A stretch of DNA of 64,000 nt from Kaistella chaponensis (GCF_900156725.1 NZ_FTOI01000015.1:1-64000), one strand, 5' to 3'; counted from the first letter of the stretch, positions 51,756-60,399 are shown. Notes: generated from the letters alone by a model not told the origin. Numbers and translations are program-made.

Positions 51756-52721
51756 TTAATGGGCAGAAAGAATGTTTTTAATAATGATACTGGCATGAAT
51801 TCTGGAGTTTTCGATGAACCAAAGATGCGTGTCTTTTCCGCCACAAACAACACCTGCAAGATAGAGATTGGGAATATTGGTTTCCATTGTTTCGGGATTG
51901 TAGTAAGGATTTAAGCAGTCTCCTTCCAACCGAATTCCTGTATTTCTGAGGAAATCAAAATCGGGGAGATAACCGGTCATTGCTAAAACAAAATCGTTTT
52001 CAATTTCGTGCAGTTCTCCTTTTTCATCTTTAAATATGACGGTATTTTCTTTAATTTCAGTTAACTCAGCATTGAAATGTGCTTTGATGCTTCCTTCCAA
52101 AATCCTGTTTTCAATATCTGGTTTTACCCAATATTTTACGCTTTTCGAGATTTCAGAATGACGAATGATCATGGTAACTTCCGCACCTTTTCTGTATGTT
52201 TCCAAAGCCGCGTCAACCGCAGAATTGCTCGAGCCTACAACAACGATTTTTTGTTGTGCAAAAGGATATGGTTCGGTGTAATAATGTTTTACTTTTTCTA
52301 AATTTTCTCCCGGAATATTCATCGTGTTCGGAAGATCATAAAATCCCGTGGAGATGATCACATTTTTCGCAGAATAGCGAGATTTGGAAGTTTCTACCTC
52401 AAAAATTTCTTCATTTTTTCGAACATTTAGCACTTTTTCATACAAATTTATAGAAAGATCTTTTTGTCGTGCAATTCCCTGATAATATTCTAAAGCATCT
52501 TGTCTTCCAGGTTTTGGCGCAGTCGTGATAAAAGGAATTTCAGCAATTTCGAGTTTTTCTGCCGTCGAAAAAAACCGCATATACAAAGGATAATGGTAAA
52601 GCGAATTCACGATCGTTCCTTTTTCTACAATTAAATAAGTAAGATTGTTTTTCTTGGCTTCAAGCGCACAATTCAATCCGATTGGTCCCGCTCCAATGAT
52701 GAGTAAATCTAAAATTTCCAT
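51756..52721 (-). CDS. YpdA-family FAD/NAD(P)-binding disulfide reductase
   Basis: A 321-residue flavoprotein. The N-terminal FAD-binding GAGPIGLNCALEA (10-22) and central NADPH-binding VVGSSNSAVDAALE motifs fit YpdA, which reduces bacillithiol disulfide. There is no CxxC active site like thioredoxin reductase. YMRFFSTAEKLEIAEIPF and the C-terminal NIPNLYLAGVVCGG are YpdA-like, with a cysteine in the second. The -7 box leaves only four bases before the ATG. Confidence 0.87.
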   Translation of the reverse strand: MEILDLLIIGAGPIGLNCALEAKKNNLTYLIVEKGTIVNSLYHYPLYMRFFSTAEKLEIAEIPFITTAPKPGRQDALEYYQGIARQKDLSINLYEKVLNVRKNEEIFEVETSKSRYSAKNVIISTGFYDLPNTMNIPGENLEKVKHYYTEPYPFAQQKIVVVGSSNSAVDAALETYRKGAEVTMIIRHSEISKSVKYWVKPDIENRILEGSIKAHFNAELTEIKENTVIFKDEKGELHEIENDFVLAMTGYLPDFDFLRNTGIRLEGDCLNPYYNPETMETNIPNLYLAGVVCGGKDTHLWFIENSRIHASIIIKNILSAH

Positions 52722-52725
52722 AATG

Positions 52726-52733
52726 CAAAGGTA
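52726..52733 (-). promoter_or_regulatory. -7 box (TACCTTTG) of the ypdA-like gene
   Basis: TAnnTTTG match on the minus strand with four bases to the ATG, again predicting a leaderless transcript. Confidence 0.55.
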
Positions 52734-52773
52734 CTTGTACCATAATAAAATGGCGATTTTTCAAAATAAATTA

Positions 52774-53679
52774 TTAATCCAAATTTTTCTTAAACATTCC
52801 CGGCTTATAATTGGTGATGAAAACGCCTCCAATAATTAAAATGGTCGCAACCAGAAAAAGGATGCTAATTGGCTCACTTAAAACTAACCAACCCAGAAAA
52901 ATCGCAATAATCGTGTTGACATAAGAAAGGATTGCAATTTGACTCGCCGTGATTTTTTTCAGCGCGGAATGAAACGCTACAAAAGCAATAATAGAACCAA
53001 ATACTGCCAAATAAACCGTAGCCAAAATACTTTTTAGACTCCACGAAGAAACCTCGATGTGATCAGAAACAAGGAAACCAAAAATAATTTGAACTACTCC
53101 TGCGAAACTGAACTGATAAAAAAGATTGAGAGAAATATTCTCCGGTTCATGATTGATTTTCTTGGTATAAATGGTTCCAAAAGACCATCCAAAGATGGCG
53201 ATAAAAATATAGATCACGCCGTTTCGGTATTCCGGATTGAGCAAATCCTGAAGTCCGTCTTTGAAGATGAGTACAATTCCCGCAAATCCAAGCAAAATCC
53301 CAATCATACCGCGAAAACTGAATTTCTGAAGATTAAAAAAAATGCTTAAAATAAAAACCAGAAGCGGAGATGTAGAACTAATCAAAGAAGCCAAACTGCT
53401 CGTTAAATGCTTTTCGGCAACTGTTGTCATTCCGTTTGCGACAATCAACATTAAGGATGCGAGAATGATTTGATTGCCATAATTTTTCCAGCCGATCCAT
53501 TTTAATTTTTTGGAAAAAAGCAGGATGAGCAACAAAATTGCACCGGCTAATAACTGGCGAATTCCTGCCACAAACCACGGCGGAATCGTTTCTACCGCAA
53601 TTCTGATTCCTAAAAATGTCGTTCCCCAAACCAAGGCCACGGTAATTATTGCAAGTACTAATTTGGGATCTTTGAACAT
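52774..53679 (-). CDS. EamA/DMT-family transporter
   Basis: A 301-residue inner-membrane protein with ten hydrophobic helices in two EamA repeats (LVLAIITVALVWGTTFLGIRIAV opens the first; YIFIAIFGWSFGTIYTKKI the second). Substrate is unknown. It is only distantly like the EamA gene at 8325. The frame is open to 53712, but the first helix is preceded naturally by MFKDPK at 53679. It ends with a positive tail (YKPGMFKKNLD). Confidence 0.88.
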   Translation of the reverse strand: MFKDPKLVLAIITVALVWGTTFLGIRIAVETIPPWFVAGIRQLLAGAILLLILLFSKKLKWIGWKNYGNQIILASLMLIVANGMTTVAEKHLTSSLASLISSTSPLLVFILSIFFNLQKFSFRGMIGILLGFAGIVLIFKDGLQDLLNPEYRNGVIYIFIAIFGWSFGTIYTKKINHEPENISLNLFYQFSFAGVVQIIFGFLVSDHIEVSSWSLKSILATVYLAVFGSIIAFVAFHSALKKITASQIAILSYVNTIIAIFLGWLVLSEPISILFLVATILIIGGVFITNYKPGMFKKNLD

Positions 53680-53743
53680 TAAAAAATGATGTTTGGTAAG
53701 GTGAAAAATCAATTTTTGAAAAACACGTGGTGAGTTTCGGGAA

Positions 53744-53751
53744 CAAAGGTA
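53744..53751 (-). promoter_or_regulatory. -7 box (TACCTTTG) of the second EamA gene
   Basis: TAnnTTTG match on the minus strand, 64 bases before the ATG at 53679. Confidence 0.45.
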
Positions 53752-53829
53752 GAATTTTGAACCGATGAGTCCTAAATATTGACCGTTTTTTTAGGAAGAA
53801 TTTATTGCACCGATTGCTGCATTTTTCAG

Positions 53830-53837
53830 TATTTTTG
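53830..53837 (+). promoter_or_regulatory. -7 box (TATTTTTG) of the CYTH gene
   Basis: TAnnTTTG match 38 bases before the ATG at 53876, with a TTG 22 bases upstream. Confidence 0.45.
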
Positions 53838-53875
53838 AGGGCTGCATTATCATAAAAAAATGGTGGTTTTTAAAG

Positions 53876-54349
53876 ATGGGAATTGAAATAGAACGGAAAT
53901 TTTTAGTTAAAAAAGAAAATTGGAACCAACTCGAAAAACCTCGCGGGGAAAATTTCCGTCAAGGTTATTTGCTTACCGATCCAAAGAAAACTATTCGGGT
54001 AAGACAAACTTCTGACAAAGGTTTTTTAACGATCAAAGGAATTTCGGTGGGTGCAACACGAGCCGAATATGAGTATGAAATTCCTTTAGAAGAAGCCCAA
54101 GAATTGTTGGATCAATTTGCAGTTTCCGAACTTTCAAAAATCAGATATAAGATTTCTGTGGACCATCATATTTGGGAAGTGGATGTTTTTTTTGGAGAAA
54201 ATGAGGGATTGATCGTGGCAGAAATTGAACTGAAAAGTGAAGACGAAAGTTTCAAAATTCCCGATTGGATTGCGCAGGAAGTTACCGCAGAAGAAAAGTA
54301 TTTCAATTCTAATCTAACTTTAAATCCTTATAAAAATTGGGAATTGTAG
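53876..54349 (+). CDS. CYTH-domain protein
   Basis: A 157-residue protein of the CYTH (CyaB/thiamine triphosphatase) tunnel fold. The defining EIERKFLV is at residues 4-11, followed by RQGYLLTDPKKTIRVRQT, GFLTIKG, RAEYEYEIP, KIRYKI, WEVDVFFGENEGLIVAEIEL. All the paired charged strands are intact, so it is probably an active metal-dependent inorganic triphosphatase. Adenylate cyclase activity is less likely in a short stand-alone protein. Confidence 0.9.
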   Translation: MGIEIERKFLVKKENWNQLEKPRGENFRQGYLLTDPKKTIRVRQTSDKGFLTIKGISVGATRAEYEYEIPLEEAQELLDQFAVSELSKIRYKISVDHHIWEVDVFFGENEGLIVAEIELKSEDESFKIPDWIAQEVTAEEKYFNSNLTLNPYKNWEL

Positions 54350-54402
54350 TCCGATAAATTCTAATTTATTTCCTCATAAAATTTTAGAAAAAATATTTTT
54401 AC

Positions 54403-54564
54403 CGCATTCCGATAATTATCGGAAGAGGCAAAATAGCAATTCGAAAAATAAACATATTAAAAGTTGGCAACAGCGAAATGTATTTTTAAATCGATTTTGC
54501 AGGCTTTTGAGTCACTTGAAAAGCGATCTTTTGTTTGGTCACTTCCGATAATTATCGGAATGCG
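54403..54564. repeat. 162-bp element with 23-bp terminal inverted repeats
   Basis: The 23-base end at 54403-54425 (CGCATTCCGATAATTATCG then GAAG) recurs inverted at 54542-54564. Each end contains the palindrome TTCCGATAATTATCGGAA. The 116-base interior has no gene. The layout is REPIN- or MITE-like. Confidence 0.85.
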
Positions 54565-54619
54565 ATAGAACATTATTATCTGGTAGAAAAAATTGAAGTT
54601 CAACGGAAAACTAAAACCG

Positions 54620-54627
54620 TACTTTTG
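54620..54627 (+). promoter_or_regulatory. -7 box (TACTTTTG) of the flavoprotein gene
   Basis: TAnnTTTG match seven bases before the ATG at 54635. It lies inside the longer frame opening at 54593, which it makes unlikely. Confidence 0.55.
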
Positions 54628-54634
54628 CAACACG

Positions 54635-55810
54635 ATGCAGAAAAATCAAATCATCATCATTGGAGCTGGTCCGGCTGGATTAATGGCTGCACAAATTTTA
54701 GCGGAAAAAGGTTTTGAAGTTCATGTTTATGAGCAAAACAAAGCAGCGGCAAGAAAATTTTTAGTCGCCGGAAATGGAGGCTTTAATTTGACGCACAGTG
54801 AAGAAATTGATCAATTCGTTGAAAAATATGAATCATCAGAAATTCAAAATTTAATTAAATATTTTGATAATCAGCAAGTAATTCAATGGCTTTCTGATCT
54901 TGGGATTACAACATATATCGGAAGTTCCGGCAAGATTTTTCCGACAAAAGATTTCAAACCCATTCAGGTTTTAAAAGCTTGGTTAGATCGTTTGACGTTT
55001 TTGGGAGTTACGATTCATTATGATTATACTTTTAAAGATTTTGATGATTCTTCAGTTTTTCTTAAAAATAATGACAATGATGTAATCGTCAAATATTCAA
55101 AATTAATTCTCGCAATGGGAGGCGGTTCCTGGAAAAAAACCGGGTCTGATGCAAAATGGGTGGAAACTTTAGCCGCAAAAAACATTGAGATTATTCCTTT
55201 GCAATCCGCAAATTCTGGTTATAATACTCCGAAAAAATATCACTTATTGCAAGGACAATATTTGAAAAACATTAAAGTTTTTTTTGAAGATCACAGTAAA
55301 ATTGGCGAAATTGTCTTTACCAAATACGGCATTGAAGGAAGTCCGGTTTACTACCTGAATCGCTTCACCCGAAAACATGATTTCCCTATAGTGATAGAAA
55401 TTGATCTGAAGCCAAACTTATCAGAAGATGAAATTGTAGCGGAATTGAAAAGTTCTGACAGAATCAGTCCGATTTTAAAAAAGAAATTGAAATTATCAAC
55501 CACTGCGTTGAATCTGCTAAAAACATTAGACAAAGAAACCTACACCGATGTCGAAATTTTAGCAAAAAGGATTAAAAAATTTCCGATTGAAGTTTTAAGT
55601 TTTCGGCCAATTGACGAGGTGATTTCTACTTCGGGCGGAGTTGCATTTTCAGAATTGAATTCCTTTTTTGAATTGAAAAAATTTCCAAATGTTTTCTGCG
55701 CAGGAGAAATGATCGATTGGGAAGCACCAACTGGAGGCTATCTTTTGCAGGCTTGTTTCAGCACGGGATTTTTTGTTGGGAATGCGGTTGCAGATTCTCT
55801 AAATTTATAA
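54635..55810 (+). CDS. HI0933-like NAD(P)/FAD-dependent flavoprotein
   Basis: A 391-residue flavoprotein of the HI0933/BaiN group (TIGR03862-like). The dinucleotide-binding IIIIGAGPAGLMAAQIL, the family signature ARKFLVAGNGGFNLTHSE, and the C-terminal TSGGVAFSEL and GYLLQACFSTGFFVG are present. The substrate is unknown; relatives include bile-acid dehydroxylation and uncharacterised reductases. It is an isolated gene just past the inverted-repeat element. Confidence 0.87.
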   Translation: MQKNQIIIIGAGPAGLMAAQILAEKGFEVHVYEQNKAAARKFLVAGNGGFNLTHSEEIDQFVEKYESSEIQNLIKYFDNQQVIQWLSDLGITTYIGSSGKIFPTKDFKPIQVLKAWLDRLTFLGVTIHYDYTFKDFDDSSVFLKNNDNDVIVKYSKLILAMGGGSWKKTGSDAKWVETLAAKNIEIIPLQSANSGYNTPKKYHLLQGQYLKNIKVFFEDHSKIGEIVFTKYGIEGSPVYYLNRFTRKHDFPIVIEIDLKPNLSEDEIVAELKSSDRISPILKKKLKLSTTALNLLKTLDKETYTDVEILAKRIKKFPIEVLSFRPIDEVISTSGGVAFSELNSFFELKKFPNVFCAGEMIDWEAPTGGYLLQACFSTGFFVGNAVADSLNL

Positions 55811-55858
55811 ATTCGGGATTTATTTTCTTACCTTTAACCTTTAAAATTAATTGAAAAA

Positions 55859-56362
55859 ATGGTCGGAATAATTATGGGAAGCCAAAGCGATTTGGCAATT
55901 ATGGAACAGGCAGCGAATTTTTTGAAATCACTCGAAATTCCTTATGAATTAACAGTCGTTTCCGCGCATCGAACACCAGAAAGAATGTTCGATTACGCAA
56001 AATCGGCAAAATCTCGTGGCTTAAAAGTAATTATTGCAGGAGCAGGAGGCGCTGCTCATCTTCCTGGAATGGTCGCAAGTTGCACCACATTGCCTGTAAT
56101 TGGAGTTCCTATTTTATCCTCAAACTCCATTGATGGGTGGGATTCTGTTCTTTCTATTTTACAAATGCCATCAGGAATTCCGGTTGCAGCGGTTGCATTA
56201 AATGGTGCAATGAATGCTGGAATTTTAGCGGCGAAAATTATTGGAAGTGCAGATGAAAAAATCTCAAAAAAATTAGAAATTTATCAAGATAGTTTGCAAG
56301 AGAAAGTTTTGGGAACAGTTACCGAAATTCAAAAGAAACATCCGAATCATTTTGATCTGTAA
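55859..56362 (+). CDS. purE: N5-carboxyaminoimidazole ribonucleotide mutase
   Basis: Moves the carboxyl group from N5-CAIR to CAIR in purine synthesis. The 167-residue class I enzyme shows GIIMGSQSDLAIM, VVSAHRTPERM (Ser35-Ala-His-Arg38), IAGAGGAAHLPGMVAS and VPILSSNSIDGWDSVLSILQMP. It acts directly after PurK (50483), whose product is its substrate. Confidence 0.96.
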   Translation: MVGIIMGSQSDLAIMEQAANFLKSLEIPYELTVVSAHRTPERMFDYAKSAKSRGLKVIIAGAGGAAHLPGMVASCTTLPVIGVPILSSNSIDGWDSVLSILQMPSGIPVAAVALNGAMNAGILAAKIIGSADEKISKKLEIYQDSLQEKVLGTVTEIQKKHPNHFDL

Positions 56363-56377
56363 ATAAATGTCAAAAAA

Positions 56378-56410
56378 AAAGACTTCAAGCGAAGTCTTTT
56401 TTTTTTTTAA
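56378..56410. terminator. Bidirectional terminator
   Basis: AAAGACTTC (56378-56386), loop AAGC, GAAGTCTTT (56391-56399), with an A-run before and a long T-run after. It lies between purE (+) and the PLP-lyase gene (-). Confidence 0.88.
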
Positions 56411-56421
56411 TTTCTATCTTT

Positions 56422-57651
56422 CTAATTTGCCAGTGCAGATTTTATTTCTTTAAAAATACCAACCTGCTCCATACACCATTTCATTTTTTCGTAGGTTCTT
56501 TTAATATCATGATCCAAACCGATTGACATTCTGATCAATCCTGGTGAAAGTCCCATTTCTTTCTGTTCCGCTTCCGGTATTTCCGAGGAAGTTGAACTTC
56601 CCGAACAGGAAAATAATGTTTTATAAAAACCCAGACTTACCGCCAAATATCCTAAATTTTCTTTCTGCATCAGTTCCATAAGTTCGTTGGCTTTTTCCGT
56701 TGTTTTCACATCTAAAGTCAACAATCCACCGAAACCGTATTCTTCATTCATCATGCTTTTGAAGAGCTCGTGCTGTTTGTGGCTTTTCAATCCGGGATAT
56801 TTTACGGTCAATCCATCTTTCTCAAACTGTTCTGCCAAATATTGCGCATTTTCGCTGTGTTTTTTGATTCTGATATGAAGGGTTCGTAAATTTTTCAAAA
56901 TACTTGCCGCCCGAAAACTGTCTAAAGTCGGTCCCAACAACATACACGCACCAGAATTCACATCTTTTAAATCATCAATAAATTGCGAACTTGCGCACAC
57001 CACACCTGCAACCGCGTCACTGCTTCCATTGATAAATTTGGTCAAACTGTGAATCGTAATATCCGTTCCCAAAACCTGCGGCGAAACAGAAAGAGGCGAA
57101 AAAGTATTGTCAACAATGAGTTTTAGGTTGTGTTTTTTAGCAATTTTTGACAACTCCCGCAAATCGGCAATTTCTAGAAGTGGATTGCTTACTGTTTCGC
57201 AAAAGAGAATTTTGGTATTTTCGGTAATGGCAGCTTCCACTTTTTCTAAATTGGTGATATCTACAAATGAAGTTTGAATATTGAAACCCGGCAGAAAATT
57301 TTTCATAAAAGCATACGTTCCGCCATAAATCGTGCGGCTCGAAATAATATGATCTCCGCTTTTGCAGAGTTGAAGCAGGGTAGAAGTAATTGCGCCCATT
57401 CCAGAAGCGGTTACATTTGCACTTTCGGTTCCTTCCATTTGTGCTAAAGCTTCGCTCAAATAAAGATTACTCGGTGTAGAATGTCTGGAATACAAATAGC
57501 AACCTTCTGTATTTCCTTCGAACGTATCGAACATGGTTTTTGCGGAGAGAAAAGTGTAGGTTGAACTGTCTGAAATGGAAGGGTTTACTCCTCCGAATTC
57601 TCCGAAATATTGCAAATCCTGAATTTTATTTGCGGCATTAAATTGTTCCAT
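56422..57651 (-). CDS. Methionine gamma-lyase-type PLP enzyme
   Basis: A 409-residue Cys/Met-metabolism PLP enzyme. YSRHSTPSNLYLSEALAQMEG, the phosphate-binding TASGMGAI, Tyr109 (TIYGGTYAF) and PLP lysine Lys205 (HSLTKFINGSSD) are present. The GACMLLGPT and FSCSGSSTSSEIP regions and the divergent Lrp/AsnC regulator favour methionine or homocysteine breakdown over cystathionine synthesis, but activities in this family overlap. It is less similar to the enzyme at 19316 than two duplicates would be. Confidence 0.82.
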   Translation of the reverse strand: MEQFNAANKIQDLQYFGEFGGVNPSISDSSTYTFLSAKTMFDTFEGNTEGCYLYSRHSTPSNLYLSEALAQMEGTESANVTASGMGAITSTLLQLCKSGDHIISSRTIYGGTYAFMKNFLPGFNIQTSFVDITNLEKVEAAITENTKILFCETVSNPLLEIADLRELSKIAKKHNLKLIVDNTFSPLSVSPQVLGTDITIHSLTKFINGSSDAVAGVVCASSQFIDDLKDVNSGACMLLGPTLDSFRAASILKNLRTLHIRIKKHSENAQYLAEQFEKDGLTVKYPGLKSHKQHELFKSMMNEEYGFGGLLTLDVKTTEKANELMELMQKENLGYLAVSLGFYKTLFSCSGSSTSSEIPEAEQKEMGLSPGLIRMSIGLDHDIKRTYEKMKWCMEQVGIFKEIKSALAN

Positions 57652-57670
57652 GAGTTTTGTTTTATATTTG

Positions 57671-57711
57671 GATAAATATCTGCACTTTCAAACTTGAATA
57701 CAATATTTATC
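57671..57711. promoter_or_regulatory. Candidate Lrp/AsnC operator
   Basis: GATAAATAT (57671-57679) and ATATTTATC (57703-57711) form an inverted pair spaced about three helical turns. A nested TTCAA-AC-TTGAA palindrome (57687-57698) shares nearly the same centre. It lies between the PLP-lyase and the regulator genes. Confidence 0.45.
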
Positions 57712-57763
57712 TAATAATTTAGAAAATAAATCTAAATAAGTTTATATTATTGGATTTAAAATC

Positions 57764-57771
57764 TATATTTG
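57764..57771 (+). promoter_or_regulatory. -7 box (TATATTTG) of the Lrp gene
   Basis: Exact TAnnTTTG match 38 bases before the ATG at 57810. Confidence 0.55.
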
Positions 57772-57809
57772 AAAATTAACTTTTAGAAAAACCGAAAACA
57801 ATTCTACGT

Positions 57810-58265
57810 ATGCTTGATTCAAAAGATAAAAAACTCCTTGTTTTACTTCAAAATGATGCGAAGAAAACCACCAAAGAACTCGCTTCAGAACTCGATTTGT
57901 CGGTAACTGCAGTTTTCGAAAGAATCAAAAAATTAGAAAAGCAACAAATCATCAAACGGTACGTCGCGCTCTTGAATCCAGAGAAAATTCAGAAAAACTT
58001 TATCGTTTTATGTCATGTGAAACTTGTACAGCACAAAAAGGAATATATTTCTCAGTTCGAAAAAGAAATCACTCAATTTCCCGAAGTTTTAGAATGTTTT
58101 CATGTTTCCGGTGATTCCGATTATATTTTGAAAATCTGTGTAAAAGACATTCAGGAATACCGCGAATTTATGGTGAGTAAACTAACGAATCTGCAGCATA
58201 TTGCAAGTACGCAAAGTTCTTTTATGATCAAGGAAGTGAAAAATTCTACCGTGATCGAACCTTAA
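57810..58265 (+). CDS. Lrp/AsnC-family transcriptional regulator
   Basis: A 151-residue regulator. The N-terminal helix-turn-helix is LDSKDKKLLVLLQNDAKKTTKELASELDLSVTAVFERIKKLE, followed by the RAM effector domain (about 65-145; KNFIVLCHVKLVQHKKEYI, VLECFHVSGDSDYILKICVKD). It binds amino acids through the RAM domain and probably controls the divergent PLP-lyase gene and itself. Length and motifs are standard. Confidence 0.93.
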   Translation: MLDSKDKKLLVLLQNDAKKTTKELASELDLSVTAVFERIKKLEKQQIIKRYVALLNPEKIQKNFIVLCHVKLVQHKKEYISQFEKEITQFPEVLECFHVSGDSDYILKICVKDIQEYREFMVSKLTNLQHIASTQSSFMIKEVKNSTVIEP

Positions 58266-58336
58266 TTTATAGTTTAAATATTAAATTTTCTGACAGAAAT
58301 TCAGTCGTCTCGAGAATGAAATTTAACTAATAATTA

Positions 58337-59512
58337 TCAAAAGTAGATAGAAGAGAATCGTTGTTTATATTTTTGGAACAACCACAAATAAGCCGCACCA
58401 AATTCCCGCGACCAATACGTTTCAGAATGGGTGCCGTCTTCATCGAATTTGGTTCTAATGTTCGTTGCAGGAACTCCTTTTTTAAGTAAAATGGGGATTA
58501 TTTTTTGAATATCTGAAACCATATCTTCCGACTCTTTGGTTCCGCTGAGAAAATAAAATTGGGTAGATTTTAATTTTTTTACATTTTTATTCAGATAGAA
58601 ATTCAAATCTTTAAAATTAAACCAAAAACTTGGGCTGAAAATTCCCAGTTTCCCAAATTTATCTGGATATTTCACACCTGCATAAAAAGAAATCAAGCCA
58701 CCCATCGAACTTCCAATAAGCGCCGTGTTTTTTGCTTGTGGTAAAGTCCGGTACGTTTTATCGATGTAAGGTTTCAGGGTTTTTGCCAGAAATTCCGTGT
58801 ATGCATCGCCTTTTCCACCACCGTATTTTTCATTTTTCCAGGGAGAATATTCATCAATTCTTTCCGCGCCGCCATTTTCAATTCCTACCACAATTGCAGT
58901 TGGTTTTCCGTCTTTGAATAATTGATTCAGCGTTTCATCAACCTTCCATTCACCGGAAAAAGAAGTAACGTCATTAAATAAATTTTGCGCATCCTGCATA
59001 TAGAGTACAGGATATTTTTTGCGGGAAGTGGAATAATCCGGTGGAAGATAAATCCAGATTTTGCGCGTGGTTTTTAATTGAGGAATGTTGAAGTTTTCGC
59101 TTAAAACCCTTACGTTATCAGAAGCAGTGTTTTTTTTAGCGACGGTTTTTTCCCAGGAAATAATTTGGTTTTCAATGGTTTGAGCGATTTCACTAATCAC
59201 CACTTTTCTGTTGTCTAGCTTATTTCCGTTTTCATCGCCTTCTGAAGTTTCCCAGTTTCCCTGCGTGAATTTGTATTCTACTGTTCCTGCGTTTTTAGGA
59301 ATTTGCATCGTAAAATTTCCGGAACTGTCCTTTTTTAGTTCAAAATCCGGATCGCCTGGATTCCATTTATTAAGAGAACCTACCAAAAAAATTCTGGCAT
59401 TTTCCGGCGTATCTTTTGGGAGCGACGTGATTTTGATGAAGACCTGACTATTACAACCTGTACTGATCAACATCAGAAGTATAATGCAGATTTTGATCTT
59501 AGAAGTGCACAT
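58337..59512 (-). CDS. Esterase-like alpha/beta hydrolase lipoprotein with an N-terminal carbohydrate-binding-type domain
   Basis: A 391-residue lipoprotein (LISTGC, Cys20). Residues about 25-115 (VFIKITSLPKDTPENARIFLVG, LNKWNPGDPDFELKKDSSGNFT, AGTVEYKFTQG) look like a CBM20/CBM48-type sandwich. The rest is an esterase-D/Fes-like hydrolase (RKIWIYLPPDYSTSRKKYPVLYMQDAQNLF, nucleophile in GSSMGG, His in DEDGTHSE). Possible substrates are carbohydrate esters or siderophores. The TTG at 59518 gives only two more residues; ATG 59512 is used. It starts nine bases after the stop of the next gene, in one operon. Confidence 0.82.
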   Translation of the reverse strand: MCTSKIKICIILLMLISTGCNSQVFIKITSLPKDTPENARIFLVGSLNKWNPGDPDFELKKDSSGNFTMQIPKNAGTVEYKFTQGNWETSEGDENGNKLDNRKVVISEIAQTIENQIISWEKTVAKKNTASDNVRVLSENFNIPQLKTTRKIWIYLPPDYSTSRKKYPVLYMQDAQNLFNDVTSFSGEWKVDETLNQLFKDGKPTAIVVGIENGGAERIDEYSPWKNEKYGGGKGDAYTEFLAKTLKPYIDKTYRTLPQAKNTALIGSSMGGLISFYAGVKYPDKFGKLGIFSPSFWFNFKDLNFYLNKNVKKLKSTQFYFLSGTKESEDMVSDIQKIIPILLKKGVPATNIRTKFDEDGTHSETYWSREFGAAYLWLFQKYKQRFSSIYF

Positions 59513-59521
59513 TTTCAAAAT

Positions 59522-60160
59522 TTATTTCTGAAAAAAATCCATCAAATCCATATAATTTTTTTGGTTTACGCCATGTCCGCTCATGTATTCCCGGAAACTG
59601 AAATAGCAACTCAAATCATACAGTAATTCTGCGCCCTTTTTCGCCCAGTCCAACGGAACTACAGCATCGTCGATTCCATGGGAAACAAAGAAACGCAAAC
59701 GCTCCAATTTCTTTTTGTCTTTCACCATATTTTCCAACAGCTTTTCTTCCGGATAGCAACTCATACAAGCTATTTTAGAGAAAAGATCGGGGTAATTCAA
59801 AGCCAGTGCATAACTCAGAATTCCGCCTTGGGAAAATCCGGCTAAATGCGTTTCATTATCCGTCAAACCGTATTGATTGGAGATTTTCATAATGCTTTCC
59901 AGAATGGCTTCGAGTGATTTTTTCGCCTGCGGAACATCGATCCGGTTTTCTTCATTCATAAGATCAAGATCATACCATGAAAAGCCTTCATACTCCGTGT
60001 TAAAGGGCGCTCTGAAGCTTACAATCAACCAGTCTTCGGGCAAAGTGGGAACGAAGGAAAATAGATCCTGTTCGTTGCTTCCGTAACCGTGCAGTAAAAT
60101 TAAAAGGGGCGTTTTTGAACTGATATTTTTGGGTTCCCGAAGGAGGTATTTTAAATCCAT
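59522..60160 (-). CDS. Phospholipase/carboxylesterase-family hydrolase
   Basis: A 212-residue cytosolic alpha/beta hydrolase of the YpfH/carboxylesterase group. LLILLHGYGSNEQDLFSF carries the oxyanion loop; Ser110 (GFSQGG), Asp164 or Asp165 (HGIDDAVVP) and His196 (SGHGV) form the triad. The frame continues upstream to 60295, but 45 extra residues lie beyond the -7 box, so MDLKYLLREP at 60160 is chosen. It is the first gene of a pair with the lipoprotein esterase. Confidence 0.87.
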   Translation of the reverse strand: MDLKYLLREPKNISSKTPLLILLHGYGSNEQDLFSFVPTLPEDWLIVSFRAPFNTEYEGFSWYDLDLMNEENRIDVPQAKKSLEAILESIMKISNQYGLTDNETHLAGFSQGGILSYALALNYPDLFSKIACMSCYPEEKLLENMVKDKKKLERLRFFVSHGIDDAVVPLDWAKKGAELLYDLSCYFSFREYMSGHGVNQKNYMDLMDFFQK

Positions 60161-60164
60161 ATCG

Positions 60165-60172
60165 CAAAGATA
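60165..60172 (-). promoter_or_regulatory. -7 box (TATCTTTG) of the hydrolase pair
   Basis: TAnnTTTG match on the minus strand, four bases before the ATG at 60160; a leaderless transcript is predicted. Confidence 0.55.
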
Positions 60173-60363
60173 TTCTATTTTTTTAGGAGCAACAAGCGTG
60201 TTTCTTCTTTGAAGATCCGTCCGGCTGTCCACTATATTTTTTTCTGTCATTGCAAACGGAGTGAAGTAATCTGTTACGACTTTTCGTAATCGCAATGAAA
60301 GAAAAAAGATGCCGTTTCCATCCGGGCTAAAAGAGCGGGCATTTTGTTTTTCGAAATTGGACC

Positions 60364-60390
60364 AAAAAAAAACCGAGCTTCAACTCGGTT
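60364..60390 (-). terminator. Terminator of the desaturase gene
   Basis: AACCGAG (60371-60377) pairs with CTCGGTT (60384-60390). The A-run at 60364-60370 gives the U-tract on the minus strand. Confidence 0.8.
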
Positions 60391-60399
60391 TCTAATTTC

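Noticed and set aside
59518-60295. Longer forms of the two hydrolases (TTG 59518, start at 60295)
   Set aside because: The first adds only two residues before an ATG; the second begins upstream of the -7 box at 60165-60172.
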